A stretch of 64,000 bases of DNA from UBA1447 sp964612185 (GCA_964612185.1 CAZTCR010000012.1:5634-69633); one strand, 5' to 3'; positions 17,725 to 27,986 are shown, numbered from the stretch's first letter. Notes: generated by a model not told the origin, from the sequence alone. Made by a program: numbers and translations.

Positions 17725-19221
17725 TTACAGATCGAGCAATTCGAGAACAACGCGCTTCATGCTGTCCTGTGTGCAGCGGTTTATGAACCGTACCGGTTTT
17801 GCTTTTAACCCCGCAAGCTGCGCGGGGCACTTTTGGCCGGTCAGCGTTTCCAGCTCTTCGAGCATCGCGAACTCATCCTCATCTTGCGCGCCCGCCGGTT
17901 TGAGCGCCGACAAAACGCTTGCGCTGAATTTGAAAGGCGAAGCAGTTGAAGCAATGACAGCGGGGGTTAAATCCTGTGTTATTTTGCGGTAGTTTTTGAA
18001 TACATGAAGGCCGACTGCCGTATGCGTGTCGCACAAGTAATGCAGCGCATGAAAGGTTTCCGCGATGGTCTCCCTTGTCCCGTCATCATCGCAGCAGCCC
18101 GCCGCGAACAGCGCCGTAATTTTCGCATTCATATCCGTGCGAACCTCATATGACCCTGTTTTGGCAAGGGATGCCATCAGTTGTTTGACATATTCGTCAT
18201 CTTTGCCGCTTAATGAATAGAGCAGGCGTTCGAGGTTGCTGGAAATGAGGATGTCCATCGACGGGGAAAGCGTTGTATAAAAATCGCGTTTGCGATTGTA
18301 AACCCCGGTCTGTAAAAATTCCGTCAGCACATTGTTCGCGTTGGACGCACAGATGAGTTTATGAACGGGCAAGCCCATTTCTTTGGCATAATACGCGGCA
18401 AGTATGTTGCCGAAATTGCCGGTCGGCACCACAATGTTAATCTTTTCGCCCATAGCGACGGTGCCCTTTGCGGCCAGTTCGCAGTAAGCGGAGATATAAT
18501 AAACAATCTGCGGTACCAGCCTGCCCCAGTTGATGGAGTTTGCGGAAGAAAACATCATGTTGTGCTGTTCAAGTTTTTCCGCTAAAACGCTGTTTGTAAA
18601 AATAGCTTTCACACCGTTCTGGGCATCGTCAAAATTACCGTCAATGGCGCAGACGCCGACATTGTTTCCCTCTTGTGTTGTCATTTGCAGCTTTTGCATC
18701 GGGCTGACACCGTCATTCGGATAAAAGACGAGAATTTTGGTGCCCGGCACATCCTTAAAGCCTTCCAGCGCTGCCTTGCCCGTATCGCCGGAAGTGGCGA
18801 CAAGGATGACAATTTCTTTGCCGGGGGCAGCCTTTCGGGCGGAAGTAGTCAGCAGCTGCGGCAAGAGCTGCAGCGCCATATCCTTGAATGCGCAGGTGGG
18901 ACCTTTCCACAGTTCCAAGATATGCATACCGTCACCGATATCGACAAGCGGCGCTATTTTTTTGTCACTGAACTTACCGGGCGCATAAGCGCTCTGCACG
19001 CAGCCGTCAATTTCATCCGCTGTGAAATCCGTTAAAAACAGAGACAGAATCGCCTTCGCTTTTCCGATGTAATCCAAACCGGAAAGCCTGCGCAGTTCAT
19101 CAAGCGGGATTTGCGGCAGAGACTCCGGAACAAACAACCCGCCGTCGGCCGAAATGCCAGCGGTTATGGCTTGTGATGCTGTGACATGGACTTGATTGTT
19201 CCGTGTGCTTGTATATAACAT
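17725..19221 (-). CDS. thrC: Threonine synthase
   Basis: ThrC converts O-phospho-L-homoserine to L-threonine with PLP. Lys113 in GPTCAFKDMA is the Schiff-base lysine; VATSGDTGKAALEGF and PTGNFGNILAAYYAKEMGLP are the phosphate-binding glycine loops. Length 498 puts it with the long, class I-like synthases. The ATG has GGGAG 8 nt upstream. No other threonine-pathway genes are in the window. Confidence 0.96.
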   Translation of the reverse strand: MLYTSTRNNQVHVTASQAITAGISADGGLFVPESLPQIPLDELRRLSGLDYIGKAKAILSLFLTDFTADEIDGCVQSAYAPGKFSDKKIAPLVDIGDGMHILELWKGPTCAFKDMALQLLPQLLTTSARKAAPGKEIVILVATSGDTGKAALEGFKDVPGTKILVFYPNDGVSPMQKLQMTTQEGNNVGVCAIDGNFDDAQNGVKAIFTNSVLAEKLEQHNMMFSSANSINWGRLVPQIVYYISAYCELAAKGTVAMGEKINIVVPTGNFGNILAAYYAKEMGLPVHKLICASNANNVLTEFLQTGVYNRKRDFYTTLSPSMDILISSNLERLLYSLSGKDDEYVKQLMASLAKTGSYEVRTDMNAKITALFAAGCCDDDGTRETIAETFHALHYLCDTHTAVGLHVFKNYRKITQDLTPAVIASTASPFKFSASVLSALKPAGAQDEDEFAMLEELETLTGQKCPAQLAGLKAKPVRFINRCTQDSMKRVVLELLDL

Positions 19222-19261
19222 GAAAACACTCCCTTGATATGTATTGTAAAGTTATATAGCT

Positions 19262-19627
19262 TTACAGCGTGCTGTCGAACGCGTTTTTGATATGGTTAAT
19301 TTTTTTCAGTTTGCTCTCGTCATCCAAATAAACTTCAATCACATCAAACCTTGGTTGCAAATCGTACCGGTGACGCTGCAAAAACGCGGCGGCCACCCCG
19401 CAGATTTTTTTCTGCTTCTGAAAGCTGACGGATTCCGCCGGCGCGGCAATGGCGTGCTCGCCCCGTGTCTTGACCTCCGCGAAAAAGATATACTCGCTGT
19501 CACAGGCGATGATATCCACCTCGCCGTAACGGTTGCTGACATTGGCGGCGATTATTTGGCAGCCCTGGTCGCGCAGGTACCTTGCGGCATAAGTTTCGCC
19601 CCAGGCGCCGGTCATATTTTTATCCAT
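19262..19627 (-). CDS. yraN: YraN/UPF0102 family endonuclease-like protein
   Basis: A small (121 aa) protein of the YraN family with a restriction-endonuclease-like core: GAWGETYAARYLRDQG, NRYGEVDIIACD and FAEVKTR carry the E...D...ExK pattern. Function in the cell is not firmly known. The ATG at 19627 was preferred to an upstream in-frame start because it avoids overlap with rnhB, has a G-rich ribosome binding site and begins the conserved segment. The rnhB-yraN order is common in bacteria. Confidence 0.88.
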   Translation of the reverse strand: MDKNMTGAWGETYAARYLRDQGCQIIAANVSNRYGEVDIIACDSEYIFFAEVKTRGEHAIAAPAESVSFQKQKKICGVAAAFLQRHRYDLQPRFDVIEVYLDDESKLKKINHIKNAFDSTL

Positions 19628-19646
19628 TTGGCCGCCCCCCGTTTGG

Positions 19647-20309
19647 TTATTGATTTTTTGCCCGGTCAACATTTTTTAAAAAACTTTTTCTGTGAACCGG
19701 CGACACACCGTGGGTCGCGAGCATTTCATAATGGCGTTTGGTGCCGTAACCTTTATGCTTTTTAAAATCATATTGCGGGTATTGTTGGTCGAGTTTGAGC
19801 ATATAACGGTCTCTGCTGACTTTTGCCAGGATTGACGCGGCGGCAATGGATACACTTAGCGCGTCACCTTGAATCACGGTGCGAACGGGGATAAAAAGCC
19901 GCGGTGTTTGGTTGCCGTCTATCAGGGCATAATCGGGTTTAACCGGCAGCCCTTCCACAGCCCGCCGCATGGCGAGAAAGGTCGCTTGCAGAATATTTAT
20001 TTCATCGATTTCCGCTTCCGACGCCGAGGCCACACAGCAGGCCAGCGCCTTTTCCGCTATAATATCAAAAAGAGCATTCCGTTTGTTTTCAGAAAGCTTC
20101 TTTGAATCGTTTATTCCGTCAATTTCACACCCCGCCGGCAGAATGACCGCGGCGGCAAAAACAGGCCCCGCAAGCGGTCCCCTGCCTGCTTCATCCACAC
20201 CGCACACGAAGGTAAATCCCTTCGCCCGGGCTTCGTTCTCGTAAAGATGCCAATCCATAAAAAGAGTATCCTTTTTCTGTGAATACGATTCAAAATCTAA
20301 ACGCTTCAC
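19647..20309 (-). CDS. rnhB: Ribonuclease HII
   Basis: RNase HII removes ribonucleotides from DNA and cuts RNA-DNA hybrids. The signature GVDEAGRGPLAGPV (Asp39, Glu40) and later YALIDGNQ and SILAKVSRDRYM provide the acidic metal-binding residues. The start is a GTG at 20309 that overlaps the rbgA stop (TAGTG), suggesting coupling. An ATG at 20258 with AGGA upstream is a credible alternative (203 aa). Confidence 0.93.
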   Translation of the reverse strand: MKRLDFESYSQKKDTLFMDWHLYENEARAKGFTFVCGVDEAGRGPLAGPVFAAAVILPAGCEIDGINDSKKLSENKRNALFDIIAEKALACCVASASEAEIDEINILQATFLAMRRAVEGLPVKPDYALIDGNQTPRLFIPVRTVIQGDALSVSIAAASILAKVSRDRYMLKLDQQYPQYDFKKHKGYGTKRHYEMLATHGVSPVHRKSFLKNVDRAKNQ

Positions 20310-21172
20310 TATACCTGTTCCAGCGTGATTCTGCCGAGTTTGCCGCCGCGGTATTCATCAAGGAGCATTACGGCAGCCCTTTCCGAATCTGCTTCCCCGC
20401 CGCTGATGAGCATACCGCGCCGCACAGCGAGCATTTCTAAAAGCGCGTGGTCTTCAATCGTTTCTATGTCTTTCAATCCATATCGTTCAAAAAGCCTGCC
20501 CGGATATGAGACTTTCAGCAGCGCAAGCAGTCGCTGCGCAATCACTTCGATGTCCATAATCTCATCTTTTACCGAGCCGGTAAACGCGAGTTTGTCGCCC
20601 ACTTTCGCATCCTCAAACTTCGGCCATAGTACACCGGGTGTGTCCAGCAACTGGATACCGCCCCCGATATCAAACCATTGATTTTGGCGGGTAACGCCGG
20701 GTTTGTCCGCTGCCTTTGCTTTATTTTTGCCGGCCATTTTATTGATAAAGGTGGACTTGCCCGTGTTTGGTATGCCAACGACCATCACGCGGATGGATCT
20801 GCCGGTCATCCCTTTTTCATGATTCGATTTGATTTTGTCTTTGAGTATATCGCTGATAACGGGTCTGAATTCGCTGAGGCCTTTGCCCGTTCTGCAGTCC
20901 ACCGCGATTGCGCGGATGCCCTTCGCGGCATAGTGTTTAATCCAACTGCGCGTGGTGGTCTCATCCGCCAAATCGCATTTGTTGAGCAATATGATTCGCG
21001 GCTTTTCGCCGATAAGCTTTGAAACTTCCGGATTGCGGCTGCTTTCCGGTATACGCGCGTCAAGTATTTCCGCAACGGCGTCGACAAGCGGCAGGCTCTC
21101 TTTAATCAGCCTTCTGGTTTTTGCCATGTGGCCGGGGAACCATTGCACATTCTGTTTTTGGTAGTCACCCAT
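20309..21172 (-). CDS. rbgA: Ribosome biogenesis GTPase RbgA (YlqF)
   Basis: RbgA is a circularly permuted GTPase that helps late 50S assembly. The motif order is permuted, as expected: G4 NKCDLAD comes first, then G1 GIPNTGKST and G3 DTPGVLWP. It begins MGDYQKQNVQWFPGHMAKT, the family N terminus, so the ATG at 21172 with GGAG 5 nt upstream was chosen (287 aa); the frame is open further up into the lepB gap. The rbgA-rnhB pair is conserved in Firmicutes. Confidence 0.95.
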   Translation of the reverse strand: MGDYQKQNVQWFPGHMAKTRRLIKESLPLVDAVAEILDARIPESSRNPEVSKLIGEKPRIILLNKCDLADETTTRSWIKHYAAKGIRAIAVDCRTGKGLSEFRPVISDILKDKIKSNHEKGMTGRSIRVMVVGIPNTGKSTFINKMAGKNKAKAADKPGVTRQNQWFDIGGGIQLLDTPGVLWPKFEDAKVGDKLAFTGSVKDEIMDIEVIAQRLLALLKVSYPGRLFERYGLKDIETIEDHALLEMLAVRRGMLISGGEADSERAAVMLLDEYRGGKLGRITLEQV

Positions 21173-21200
21173 TTTTTCTCCATCATCTGTGCGGCAGCCG

Positions 21201-21758
21201 TTAGCGAACCCACCAGTTGCCCTTCGGATATACACGGCCGATTACTTTGCCAAGTATATAATCTTCATCCACAAAGTTATCGTCGTTCAAACCCATCTGT
21301 TTCCAGCGGCTGTCGGTTGAGTTGTTGCGGTTATCGCCCATCACAAAAACCTTGCCTTCGGGCACCGTTAACGGGAAATCAACATCGCCCTTTTTGGTTG
21401 TCGGGTTGTTTAGATAAGGCTCGTTTAACATCTTACCATCCACATAAACCAATCCTTTCAGAAAGTCAATGTCCACCGTTTGCCCGGGCAGCGCGATAAT
21501 CCGTTTGACAATCGGCTCGTGGAAGGGATTCGGCTGAGTAATGATAATAATGTTCCCTTGCTCCGGGTTTTTCACATAGGCGGAAACAATCAGTTTGTCG
21601 CCGTCGTGCAGGGTGGGTATCATCGACGGACCGATAACCCCGGCTACCCGGAAAAAGAAGGTAAAAACCAACATGATAATGATGACTGCGGCATAGATAA
21701 TGGATGCCGTGTCATACACAAACTGGACAATTTTACTCTTGATATTCAATAGGGACAT
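21201..21758 (-). CDS. lepB: Signal peptidase I (first copy)
   Basis: Signal peptidase I cleaves secretory signal peptides at the outer face of the membrane. After one N-terminal transmembrane helix, the catalytic Ser45 (GPSMIPTL) and Lys85 (PIVKRIIALPG) are visible, followed by VFVMGDNRNNSTDSR. The ATG at 21758 (185 aa) is chosen over an upstream in-frame GTG because of the better-placed AAGTGAG site. It lies downstream of a second signal peptidase gene; they are clearly paralogous. Confidence 0.94.
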   Translation of the reverse strand: MSLLNIKSKIVQFVYDTASIIYAAVIIIMLVFTFFFRVAGVIGPSMIPTLHDGDKLIVSAYVKNPEQGNIIIITQPNPFHEPIVKRIIALPGQTVDIDFLKGLVYVDGKMLNEPYLNNPTTKKGDVDFPLTVPEGKVFVMGDNRNNSTDSRWKQMGLNDDNFVDEDYILGKVIGRVYPKGNWWVR

Positions 21759-21795
21759 ATCGCTCACTTCAATTCATTATTATTGTGCCCGGAGC

Positions 21796-22431
21796 TCACA
21801 CGGTGATGCTAAAACGCGAGTAATCGATTTTGAACTTGTTCACCGGATACAGCCTGAACCGGGTGGTTCCGAGTATGTACCGCTCATCAATCAGACCGAT
21901 GCCGGTCGCCCTGCTATCTTTCGAGTTATTGCGGTTGTCCCCCATGACAAAAACAAACCCCGCCGGAATCGTTTTGGGGAAATCAACATCAAACTTCCTC
22001 TCGGTTGGTTCGCTGATATAGGGTTCCTCAATGACGGTTCCGTTTACGATAACCTCGTGGCTGATAAAGTTAATATCAATGGTGTCCCCGCCCACAGCAA
22101 TGATGCGTTTAATCAGGGGCTCGTGTACCTCGTTGGGCTGCGTGACCACCACAATATCTCCCCTGCGGGGCTGGAAATTGATGCCGGAAATCGCTACCCA
22201 GTCACCGTCATTCAGGGTAGGTACCATGGATGTCCCGTCAACCCCGACAGGCCTGAATAAAAAAGTGAACAGGATAAATATCACGATAATAGCGCCCACA
22301 ACCGAATCAATCCACTCATAAAAAAGCATCCAGGGCTTTGCGCCAGGCGGTTCGGCAGCGGCGGCCGGTTTCGCAAACACAATCCAGTATTCCTTGACTT
22401 TTCGCACTTTCTCGCCTTCTTTGCAATCCAA
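21796..22431 (-). CDS. lepB: Signal peptidase I (second copy)
   Basis: A paralogue of the next gene, with Ser68 (DGTSMVPTL), Lys108 (PLIKRIIAVGG) and VFVMGDNRNNSKDSR. It has a longer cytoplasmic N terminus with a Pro/Ala-rich stretch (KPAAAAEPPGAKP) before the single transmembrane helix. The start given is a TTG; a GTG at 22407, which has GAAGG 7 nt upstream, may be the true start (203 aa). Both copies keep the complete catalytic dyad, so both are likely active. Confidence 0.93.
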   Translation of the reverse strand: MDCKEGEKVRKVKEYWIVFAKPAAAAEPPGAKPWMLFYEWIDSVVGAIIVIFILFTFLFRPVGVDGTSMVPTLNDGDWVAISGINFQPRRGDIVVVTQPNEVHEPLIKRIIAVGGDTIDINFISHEVIVNGTVIEEPYISEPTERKFDVDFPKTIPAGFVFVMGDNRNNSKDSRATGIGLIDERYILGTTRFRLYPVNKFKIDYSRFSITV

Positions 22432-22459
22432 ACATCTATCCGATATTAAATACTCAAAA

Positions 22460-22479
22460 GGGCAGACCAGCGTCTGCCC
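22460..22479 (-). terminator. Terminator of rplS
   Basis: A perfect 8-bp stem (GGGCAGAC/GTCTGCCC, 4-nt loop) followed on the minus strand by TTTTG, 38 nt past the rplS stop. Confidence 0.85.
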
Positions 22480-22517
22480 TTTAAGGTTATTGTTAAAAAC
22501 AGTATTGTTGCGCGTTC

Positions 22518-22862
22518 TTAACGCAGTTTTTGCTTAACCTTGGCAGATTTGCCGACTCTGTCGCGCAGGTAGTAAAGCTTGGCTCTGCGGACCTTGCCCG
22601 CCCGGACATGCTCCACCCTGACAACATTCGGGGAGTGCAGCGGGAACACACGCTCAACACCGACACCGTACGAAACGCGTCTGACCGTAAAGGTTTCGGA
22701 AACGCCGGAGCCGTTGCGGGCAATGATTGTGCCTTCAAAAGCCTGGACTCTTTCCCGCTCGCCTTCACGGATTTTAACATGCACCTTAACGGTGTTGCCG
22801 ATGGTAATGACGGGTACTTCTGTTTTGAGTTGATCTTGCGCGATTGATTTGAGTGCATCCAT
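22518..22862 (-). CDS. rplS: 50S ribosomal protein L19
   Basis: L19 lies at the 30S-50S interface. The sequence follows the family throughout: MDALKSIAQDQLKTEVP, VKIREGERERVQAFEGTII, SETFTVRRVSYGVGVERVFP and KVRRAKLYYLRDRVGKSAKVK. The ATG at 22862 (114 aa) has GGAGG 10 nt upstream and matches the usual N terminus; a longer frame upstream adds 10 residues without similarity. Has its own promoter, leader and terminator, so it is a single-gene unit. Confidence 0.97.
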   Translation of the reverse strand: MDALKSIAQDQLKTEVPVITIGNTVKVHVKIREGERERVQAFEGTIIARNGSGVSETFTVRRVSYGVGVERVFPLHSPNVVRVEHVRAGKVRRAKLYYLRDRVGKSAKVKQKLR

Positions 22863-22879
22863 TGATATTTTTCCTCCGA

Positions 22880-22972
22880 TTTTTTCAGACATTCATGCGG
22901 AGCACCGCAGAGGACTGTCAGCTTTAATGTTTTGGCATTAAACCCCATCTTACATTGATGGAAACAAATGCT
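22880..22972 (-). ncRNA. Structured 5' leader of rplS, possibly the L19 leader
   Basis: About 110 nt separate the predicted start of transcription from rplS. The leader holds a TGCGG/CCGCA hairpin close to the start and an internal CCATC...GATGG pairing. Position fits the L19 leader of Firmicutes, but I cannot confirm its consensus by eye. Confidence 0.35.
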
Positions 22973-22977
22973 CGGAT

Positions 22978-23006
22978 ATAGTATCACAATAAACGGTTGG
23001 TTTCAA
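22978..23006 (-). promoter_or_regulatory. Sigma-A promoter of rplS
   Basis: Minus strand TTGAAA (23001-23006) and TACTAT (22978-22983) with 17 bp between. Confidence 0.7.
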
Positions 23007-23054
23007 GCATTTTATTAAAATAATTAAGGTTTTACCGGTTTTAAAGCAAATAGT

Positions 23055-23729
23055 TTACCGAAATGGTTCAAAATCTGTTTTCAGCAACCCTTTCCGGATG
23101 ATACGCGCATAAGCAATTTCGATTCGTATTTCTTTTTCAAAGCATTCAAGCAGCAAAGCCGGGTTTAGGTTCCTTGTGTTGCCGGCCGAAAGAACCGTTT
23201 GGATGGTTACGCGGTTTTCACTGCTTTGAGCCTCAAAGCGGAAAATGAAATCGTTAAGCTGTATTTCTTTTACAATCCGGCCTTTGCCCTTTTTGGCGGT
23301 TTTTTGGGCCGTTAGCCCGCCTTGCGCAACAAGTGTTTCTGCTTGTTGGCGGAAAGCAGCCGCATCAACGGCCGTTTCAAAATCCAGCTCAAGCTCATAC
23401 AGCGCATAACAAATTTCTTTGGCGTCGTCGGCAACCGGTTTGACATCCGTTACTCGGATACCCACCGGCATCACTTTCGCAAGCGCGTCTTTAATTTCTT
23501 CATCGCTGATCTCGCCTTCAATACGCATGTCCATCGGTTCCGCTTCGCTTTCCAGCCCCAGGGACAGCGGCAGGGCGAAAGTAATGTACGGATGCGGATT
23601 AAATCCTTCGGTGTACCAGACAGGGATACGCGCTCTGCTGACGGCGCGCAGCATACACCGGTTCAGGTCCAAGTGGGAGATGTATTTGGCACCGCCCGTT
23701 TTGGCGAACCATACCCTAACCGCGCGCAT
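23055..23729 (-). CDS. DUF2344 radical-SAM-associated protein
   Basis: This 224-residue protein begins MRAVRVWFAKTGGAKYISHLDLNR... and contains EGFNPHPYITFALPLSLG, the core of the DUF2344 (TIGR03936) family. Members are found beside, or fused to, the radical SAM protein of the next gene; the pair is proposed to act on an RNA or protein substrate that is not known. The ATG at 23729 has GGAGG 8 nt upstream and overlaps the radical SAM gene by 14 bp, so they are translated together. Confidence 0.88.
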   Translation of the reverse strand: MRAVRVWFAKTGGAKYISHLDLNRCMLRAVSRARIPVWYTEGFNPHPYITFALPLSLGLESEAEPMDMRIEGEISDEEIKDALAKVMPVGIRVTDVKPVADDAKEICYALYELELDFETAVDAAAFRQQAETLVAQGGLTAQKTAKKGKGRIVKEIQLNDFIFRFEAQSSENRVTIQTVLSAGNTRNLNPALLLECFEKEIRIEIAYARIIRKGLLKTDFEPFR

Positions 23730-25560
23730 GGCAAACACCTCCGTTCAGGTCGTTAACCCCGCAGCCGGCGCACTGTTCCCGGCAATGGGGTGTTGTTGTA
23801 TGTGCGTATGCTTTTTTGCATTCGTTTATCAAAAAGTTTTTGCCGATACCATAATCAAGATGGTCCCAAGGCAGGATTTCATCAAATTCACGGTGCCGGT
23901 TCGCGTAAAACTCAGCCGAAATTCCGCATGCCTGAAAAGCCGCTGTCCAAAGGTCAAAACGAAACTGATCATCCCAGCCGTCAAAACGGCAGCCCTTGCG
24001 CCAGGCTAATTCAATCACCTGCGCCAGCCGTCTGTCTCCTCTTGCGAAAACACCTTCCAGGAAGCTTGTTTCGGGGTTGTGGAAGCTGATGTTGATTTTC
24101 CTGGTTTTTATCCGTTCCTTCAGGTGGTTTTGTTTTTCCCGCAGCTGCGCCGGCGTGCTTTGCGCTTCCCATTGAAACGGAGTGAACGGTTTGGGGACAA
24201 AACCGGCCGCGCTCACGGCAACAGCTACGCCTTTGCCCTTCGGCTTATCCGGATTCCGGTAATATTCGTCGACAACCTTCTGCGCGAGTTCGGCGATACC
24301 GTCCAGGTCTTCCGTTGTTTCCGTGGGCAGACCGAGCATAAAATAGAGTTTTACAGCCGTCCAACCGCCTTCATACGCCTTGCGCGCGGCTTCAAGCATC
24401 TCGGCTTCTGTAATATTTTTGTTGATGGCGTCCCGCAGGCGCTGCGTGCCCGCCTCCGGCGCGAAAGTAAGTCCGCTGCGGCGCACCGCTATGAGCTGCT
24501 CGCCGAGTTCTTGGGAAAAATTGTCCACCCGCAGGGAGGGCAGCGAAATATTCACCTTGTCCCGCACTGTCCACTCGAGTAATTCCGGCAGCAACTGCCC
24601 GATACCGGTATAGTCGCTTGTGCTCAGTGAGCAAAGTGATATTTCATCATACCCGGTGCTTTCACAAAGCGTCTTGCATTGTGCGTTGACCGTTGCGGGG
24701 GACTTTTCGCGGATTGGCCGGTATAAGAAACCCGCCTGGCAAAAGCGGCAGCCGCGTATACAGCCGCGGAAAATCTCGACCGTTACCCGGTCGTGAACCA
24801 CTTCAAGAAACGGGACAACAAATTTGTCCGGTGCGAACATGCTGTTTAAATCGCTGACGATCCGTTTTTGCACTTGAGCAGGCACACCGGGCAGTGGCGA
24901 GACGCAGGCAACCGTACCGTCCTTTTTATAATCGACCGTAAAAAGCGAAGGCACATACACGCCCTTAATTTTTGACGCGGCAAGGAGGAACTCCGCTTTG
25001 GTTGAGCCTTTGCGTTTGTGCGCTTTGAGCAAATCAATAAGCTCCCCGGTAACTTCTTCGCCTTCGCCCGGCAGGAACAAGTCAAAAAACGCCGCCACCG
25101 GTTCCGGGTTGCAGGCGCACGGGCCTCCGCCGATAACAACGGGCAGCAGACCTGTTCTGTCAACCGCTTTGACGGGTAGCCCGGCTAAATCGAGCATGTT
25201 GAGCACATTGGTGTAACTCAGCTCATACTGCAGCGTAAAGCCGATCAAGTCAAAATCCCGCACCGGGTCGCCGCTTTCGAGCGCAAAAAGAGGCAGGCTT
25301 TCGCGGCGCATGAGTTGTTCCATATCCGTCCACGGCGCGAACACGCGCTCGCACCAGGTGTCCGCCCTGGCGTTGGCAAGTGAATAAAGGATTTTCATCC
25401 CGAGGTGCGACATGCCGATTTCGTAGGTGTCCGGAAAACAAAACGCATAGCGGATGTCTACGGCGTCTTTTTCTTTGACAATGCTGTTGAGTTCTCCGCC
25501 CGAATACCGCCCCGGTTTTTGAACCGACTGCAAAATTTTTTCAAGTTTTTTTGAAAGCAT
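23716..25560 (-). CDS. B12-binding-domain/radical SAM protein (TIGR03960 type)
   Basis: A 614-residue radical SAM enzyme. The N-terminal part (to about residue 200) resembles the cobalamin-binding-like domain of this family, and the Cx3Cx2C iron-sulfur motif is CIRGCRFCQ at about 270, followed by a TIM-barrel SAM domain with LPSLRVDNF and FAPEAGTQRLRDAINK. The C terminus has extra cysteines (CREQCAGCG). The reaction is unknown. Start set at the ATG at 25560, 7 nt after AGGGG; the ATG two codons earlier abuts that site. Partner of the DUF2344 gene. Confidence 0.9.
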   Translation of the reverse strand: MLSKKLEKILQSVQKPGRYSGGELNSIVKEKDAVDIRYAFCFPDTYEIGMSHLGMKILYSLANARADTWCERVFAPWTDMEQLMRRESLPLFALESGDPVRDFDLIGFTLQYELSYTNVLNMLDLAGLPVKAVDRTGLLPVVIGGGPCACNPEPVAAFFDLFLPGEGEEVTGELIDLLKAHKRKGSTKAEFLLAASKIKGVYVPSLFTVDYKKDGTVACVSPLPGVPAQVQKRIVSDLNSMFAPDKFVVPFLEVVHDRVTVEIFRGCIRGCRFCQAGFLYRPIREKSPATVNAQCKTLCESTGYDEISLCSLSTSDYTGIGQLLPELLEWTVRDKVNISLPSLRVDNFSQELGEQLIAVRRSGLTFAPEAGTQRLRDAINKNITEAEMLEAARKAYEGGWTAVKLYFMLGLPTETTEDLDGIAELAQKVVDEYYRNPDKPKGKGVAVAVSAAGFVPKPFTPFQWEAQSTPAQLREKQNHLKERIKTRKINISFHNPETSFLEGVFARGDRRLAQVIELAWRKGCRFDGWDDQFRFDLWTAAFQACGISAEFYANRHREFDEILPWDHLDYGIGKNFLINECKKAYAHTTTPHCREQCAGCGVNDLNGGVCHARG

Positions 25561-25618
25561 ATTCATCCCCTGCCAAAAGCCTTCTGTTTCATTATGTCCA
25601 GCCGTTCTTGTTTAAAAA

Positions 25619-25649
25619 AGCCTGCCAAAAGTGTTGCTCTTGGCAGGCT
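25619..25649 (-). terminator. Terminator of metK
   Basis: A 10-bp stem AGCCTGCCAA/TTGGCAGGCT lies 32 nt past the metK stop and is followed on the minus strand by TTTTTT. Strong intrinsic terminator. Confidence 0.92.
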
Positions 25650-25680
25650 CTGTTTTGCTTGAATTTTAGCTTGGCATGCC

Positions 25681-26835
<1,155 letters not shown>

Positions 26836-26861
26836 AGTCTTCTCCTTTTCCCAAAAAAAAT

Positions 26862-27003
26862 AACGCTCACAGGTTCAACCGCGGGCGTTTATAACACCTT
26901 ATCTTTCGGTTTATACCGCAGGATTTGGCACCTTGTAAAGGTGTTAAGCTTTACTGGTTGCCGGGCTTCGTAGGGCCTGTACCCTCAGCCGCTCTTAATA
27001 AGG
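26862..27003 (-). promoter_or_regulatory. SAM-I (S-box) riboswitch controlling metK
   Basis: On the minus strand the aptamer (26897-27003) has P1 CCTTAT/ATAAGG, the conserved AGAGCGGCTGAGGGT segment, GGCCCTACGAAGCCCGGCAACC, the GGTGCCAAATCCTGC stretch, and GAAAGATAAGG at the 3' end. It is followed by a terminator stem AACGC/GCGTT (26862-26889) with eight U residues, so SAM would switch metK off by early termination. Confidence 0.95.
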
Positions 27004-27024
27004 AAATATTCAATTTGCAAGATT

Positions 27025-27053
27025 ATTTTAACTCTTTGCGGTACGATTGTCAA
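27025..27053 (-). promoter_or_regulatory. Sigma-A promoter of the metK leader
   Basis: Minus strand TTGACA (27048-27053) and TAAAAT (27025-27030) with 17 bp between, just before the SAM aptamer. Confidence 0.75.
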
Positions 27054-27080
27054 GCTTAATAATGAATGTTAAAAAACTAT

Positions 27081-27671
27081 TCATTTCTTCAGTGCGCAAC
27101 TCTGCGGCTGCAGCAAATCGAGCCGGACAAGTATCCCTTTCAGCGGGAAAAAGACCAGAGCGGTAATCAGGGAATTCAGCCCTGATTTAAGCAGGTTAAA
27201 CGGGATGATAACCGGCAGCAGCATCCCTTTTACAGCATTATACGGTACGCCAAAGAACCGAACCGTAAAAAACAAATTCAACGGTATCATCAGCGCTGTC
27301 ATGGCCAGCGAACCAATTATTAAGCCGATGATAAGCGACCAAACGGTTTTCCACTTCCTGTAAAAAAGACCGGCGACAACCACCAAAGCGCCGGACGCGC
27401 AAAAATGCATCACAATACCGACCCAGCCGCTGGCAGCGCTGATGGTAACGCCTTGCAGCAGGCTTACCAGCAGGAGAATGATCAGGCCGGAACCGGGGCC
27501 GAAAAGGATCGTGCCGACGAGCACAGGAACATCCGCCATATCATACTGCAAATATGGCGCGGAGGGGAAAAATGATATCAATGGAATTACATACAGGGAG
27601 ACAATCGAGATTGCAACGAGCATTGCCATCTGCGCCATTTTTAATATGTTGTATTTCAGATTCTTGTCCAT
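27081..27671 (-). CDS. ribU: Riboflavin ECF transporter substrate-binding subunit
   Basis: A 196-residue integral membrane protein with about five or six helices. Near the N terminus it has the ECF S-component pattern: MAMLVAISIV then LQYDMADVPVLVGTILFGP, resembling RibU. With the shared energising module (not in the window) it imports riboflavin. The FMN riboswitch in its leader supports the substrate strongly. Monocistronic. Confidence 0.92.
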   Translation of the reverse strand: MDKNLKYNILKMAQMAMLVAISIVSLYVIPLISFFPSAPYLQYDMADVPVLVGTILFGPGSGLIILLLVSLLQGVTISAASGWVGIVMHFCASGALVVVAGLFYRKWKTVWSLIIGLIIGSLAMTALMIPLNLFFTVRFFGVPYNAVKGMLLPVIIPFNLLKSGLNSLITALVFFPLKGILVRLDLLQPQSCALKK

Positions 27672-27695
27672 TTAAAATCTCCTAAAAACAAAATA

Positions 27696-27852
27696 TCGCT
27701 CCGCGGTTATACGCGGGGCGACATACGCTTTTTATGCGCAAATCTCTTTCATCCGGACTATACCGTCGGCTCCGGAATTACACCGGATCAACCGCTTGCG
27801 CGGTTCGCGGGCTTTTATACCGCCGGTGGGGAATTAAACCCCGCCCCGAGTT
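27696..27852 (-). promoter_or_regulatory. FMN riboswitch (RFN element) controlling ribU
   Basis: The aptamer (about 27738-27852, minus strand) shows the RFN consensus: GGGGCGGGGTTTAATTCCCC, ACCGGCGGTAT, AAAGCCCGCGA, GATCCGGTG.AATTCCGGAGCC, GACGGTATAGTCCGGATG. A terminator stem (27696-27721; TCGC.CCGCG/CGCGG.GCGA) with the tail TATTTTGTTTTT follows before the ribU ribosome binding site, consistent with FMN-induced termination. Confidence 0.95.
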
Positions 27853-27861
27853 GCTGCTTAT

Positions 27862-27890
27862 AATATAGACACTTGTCAGTAAATTGTCAA
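27862..27890 (-). promoter_or_regulatory. Sigma-A promoter of ribU
   Basis: Minus strand TTGACA (27885-27890) and TATATT (27862-27867), 17-bp spacer, immediately before the FMN aptamer. Confidence 0.8.
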
Positions 27891-27986
27891 GAGTAAAACC
27901 TCAAATATTATTGTTTTATTTTTACTGCTATGTTATTATTATTTCAATTACAGACAGCAGACAAAATTTGAAATCGGGAGAACAGC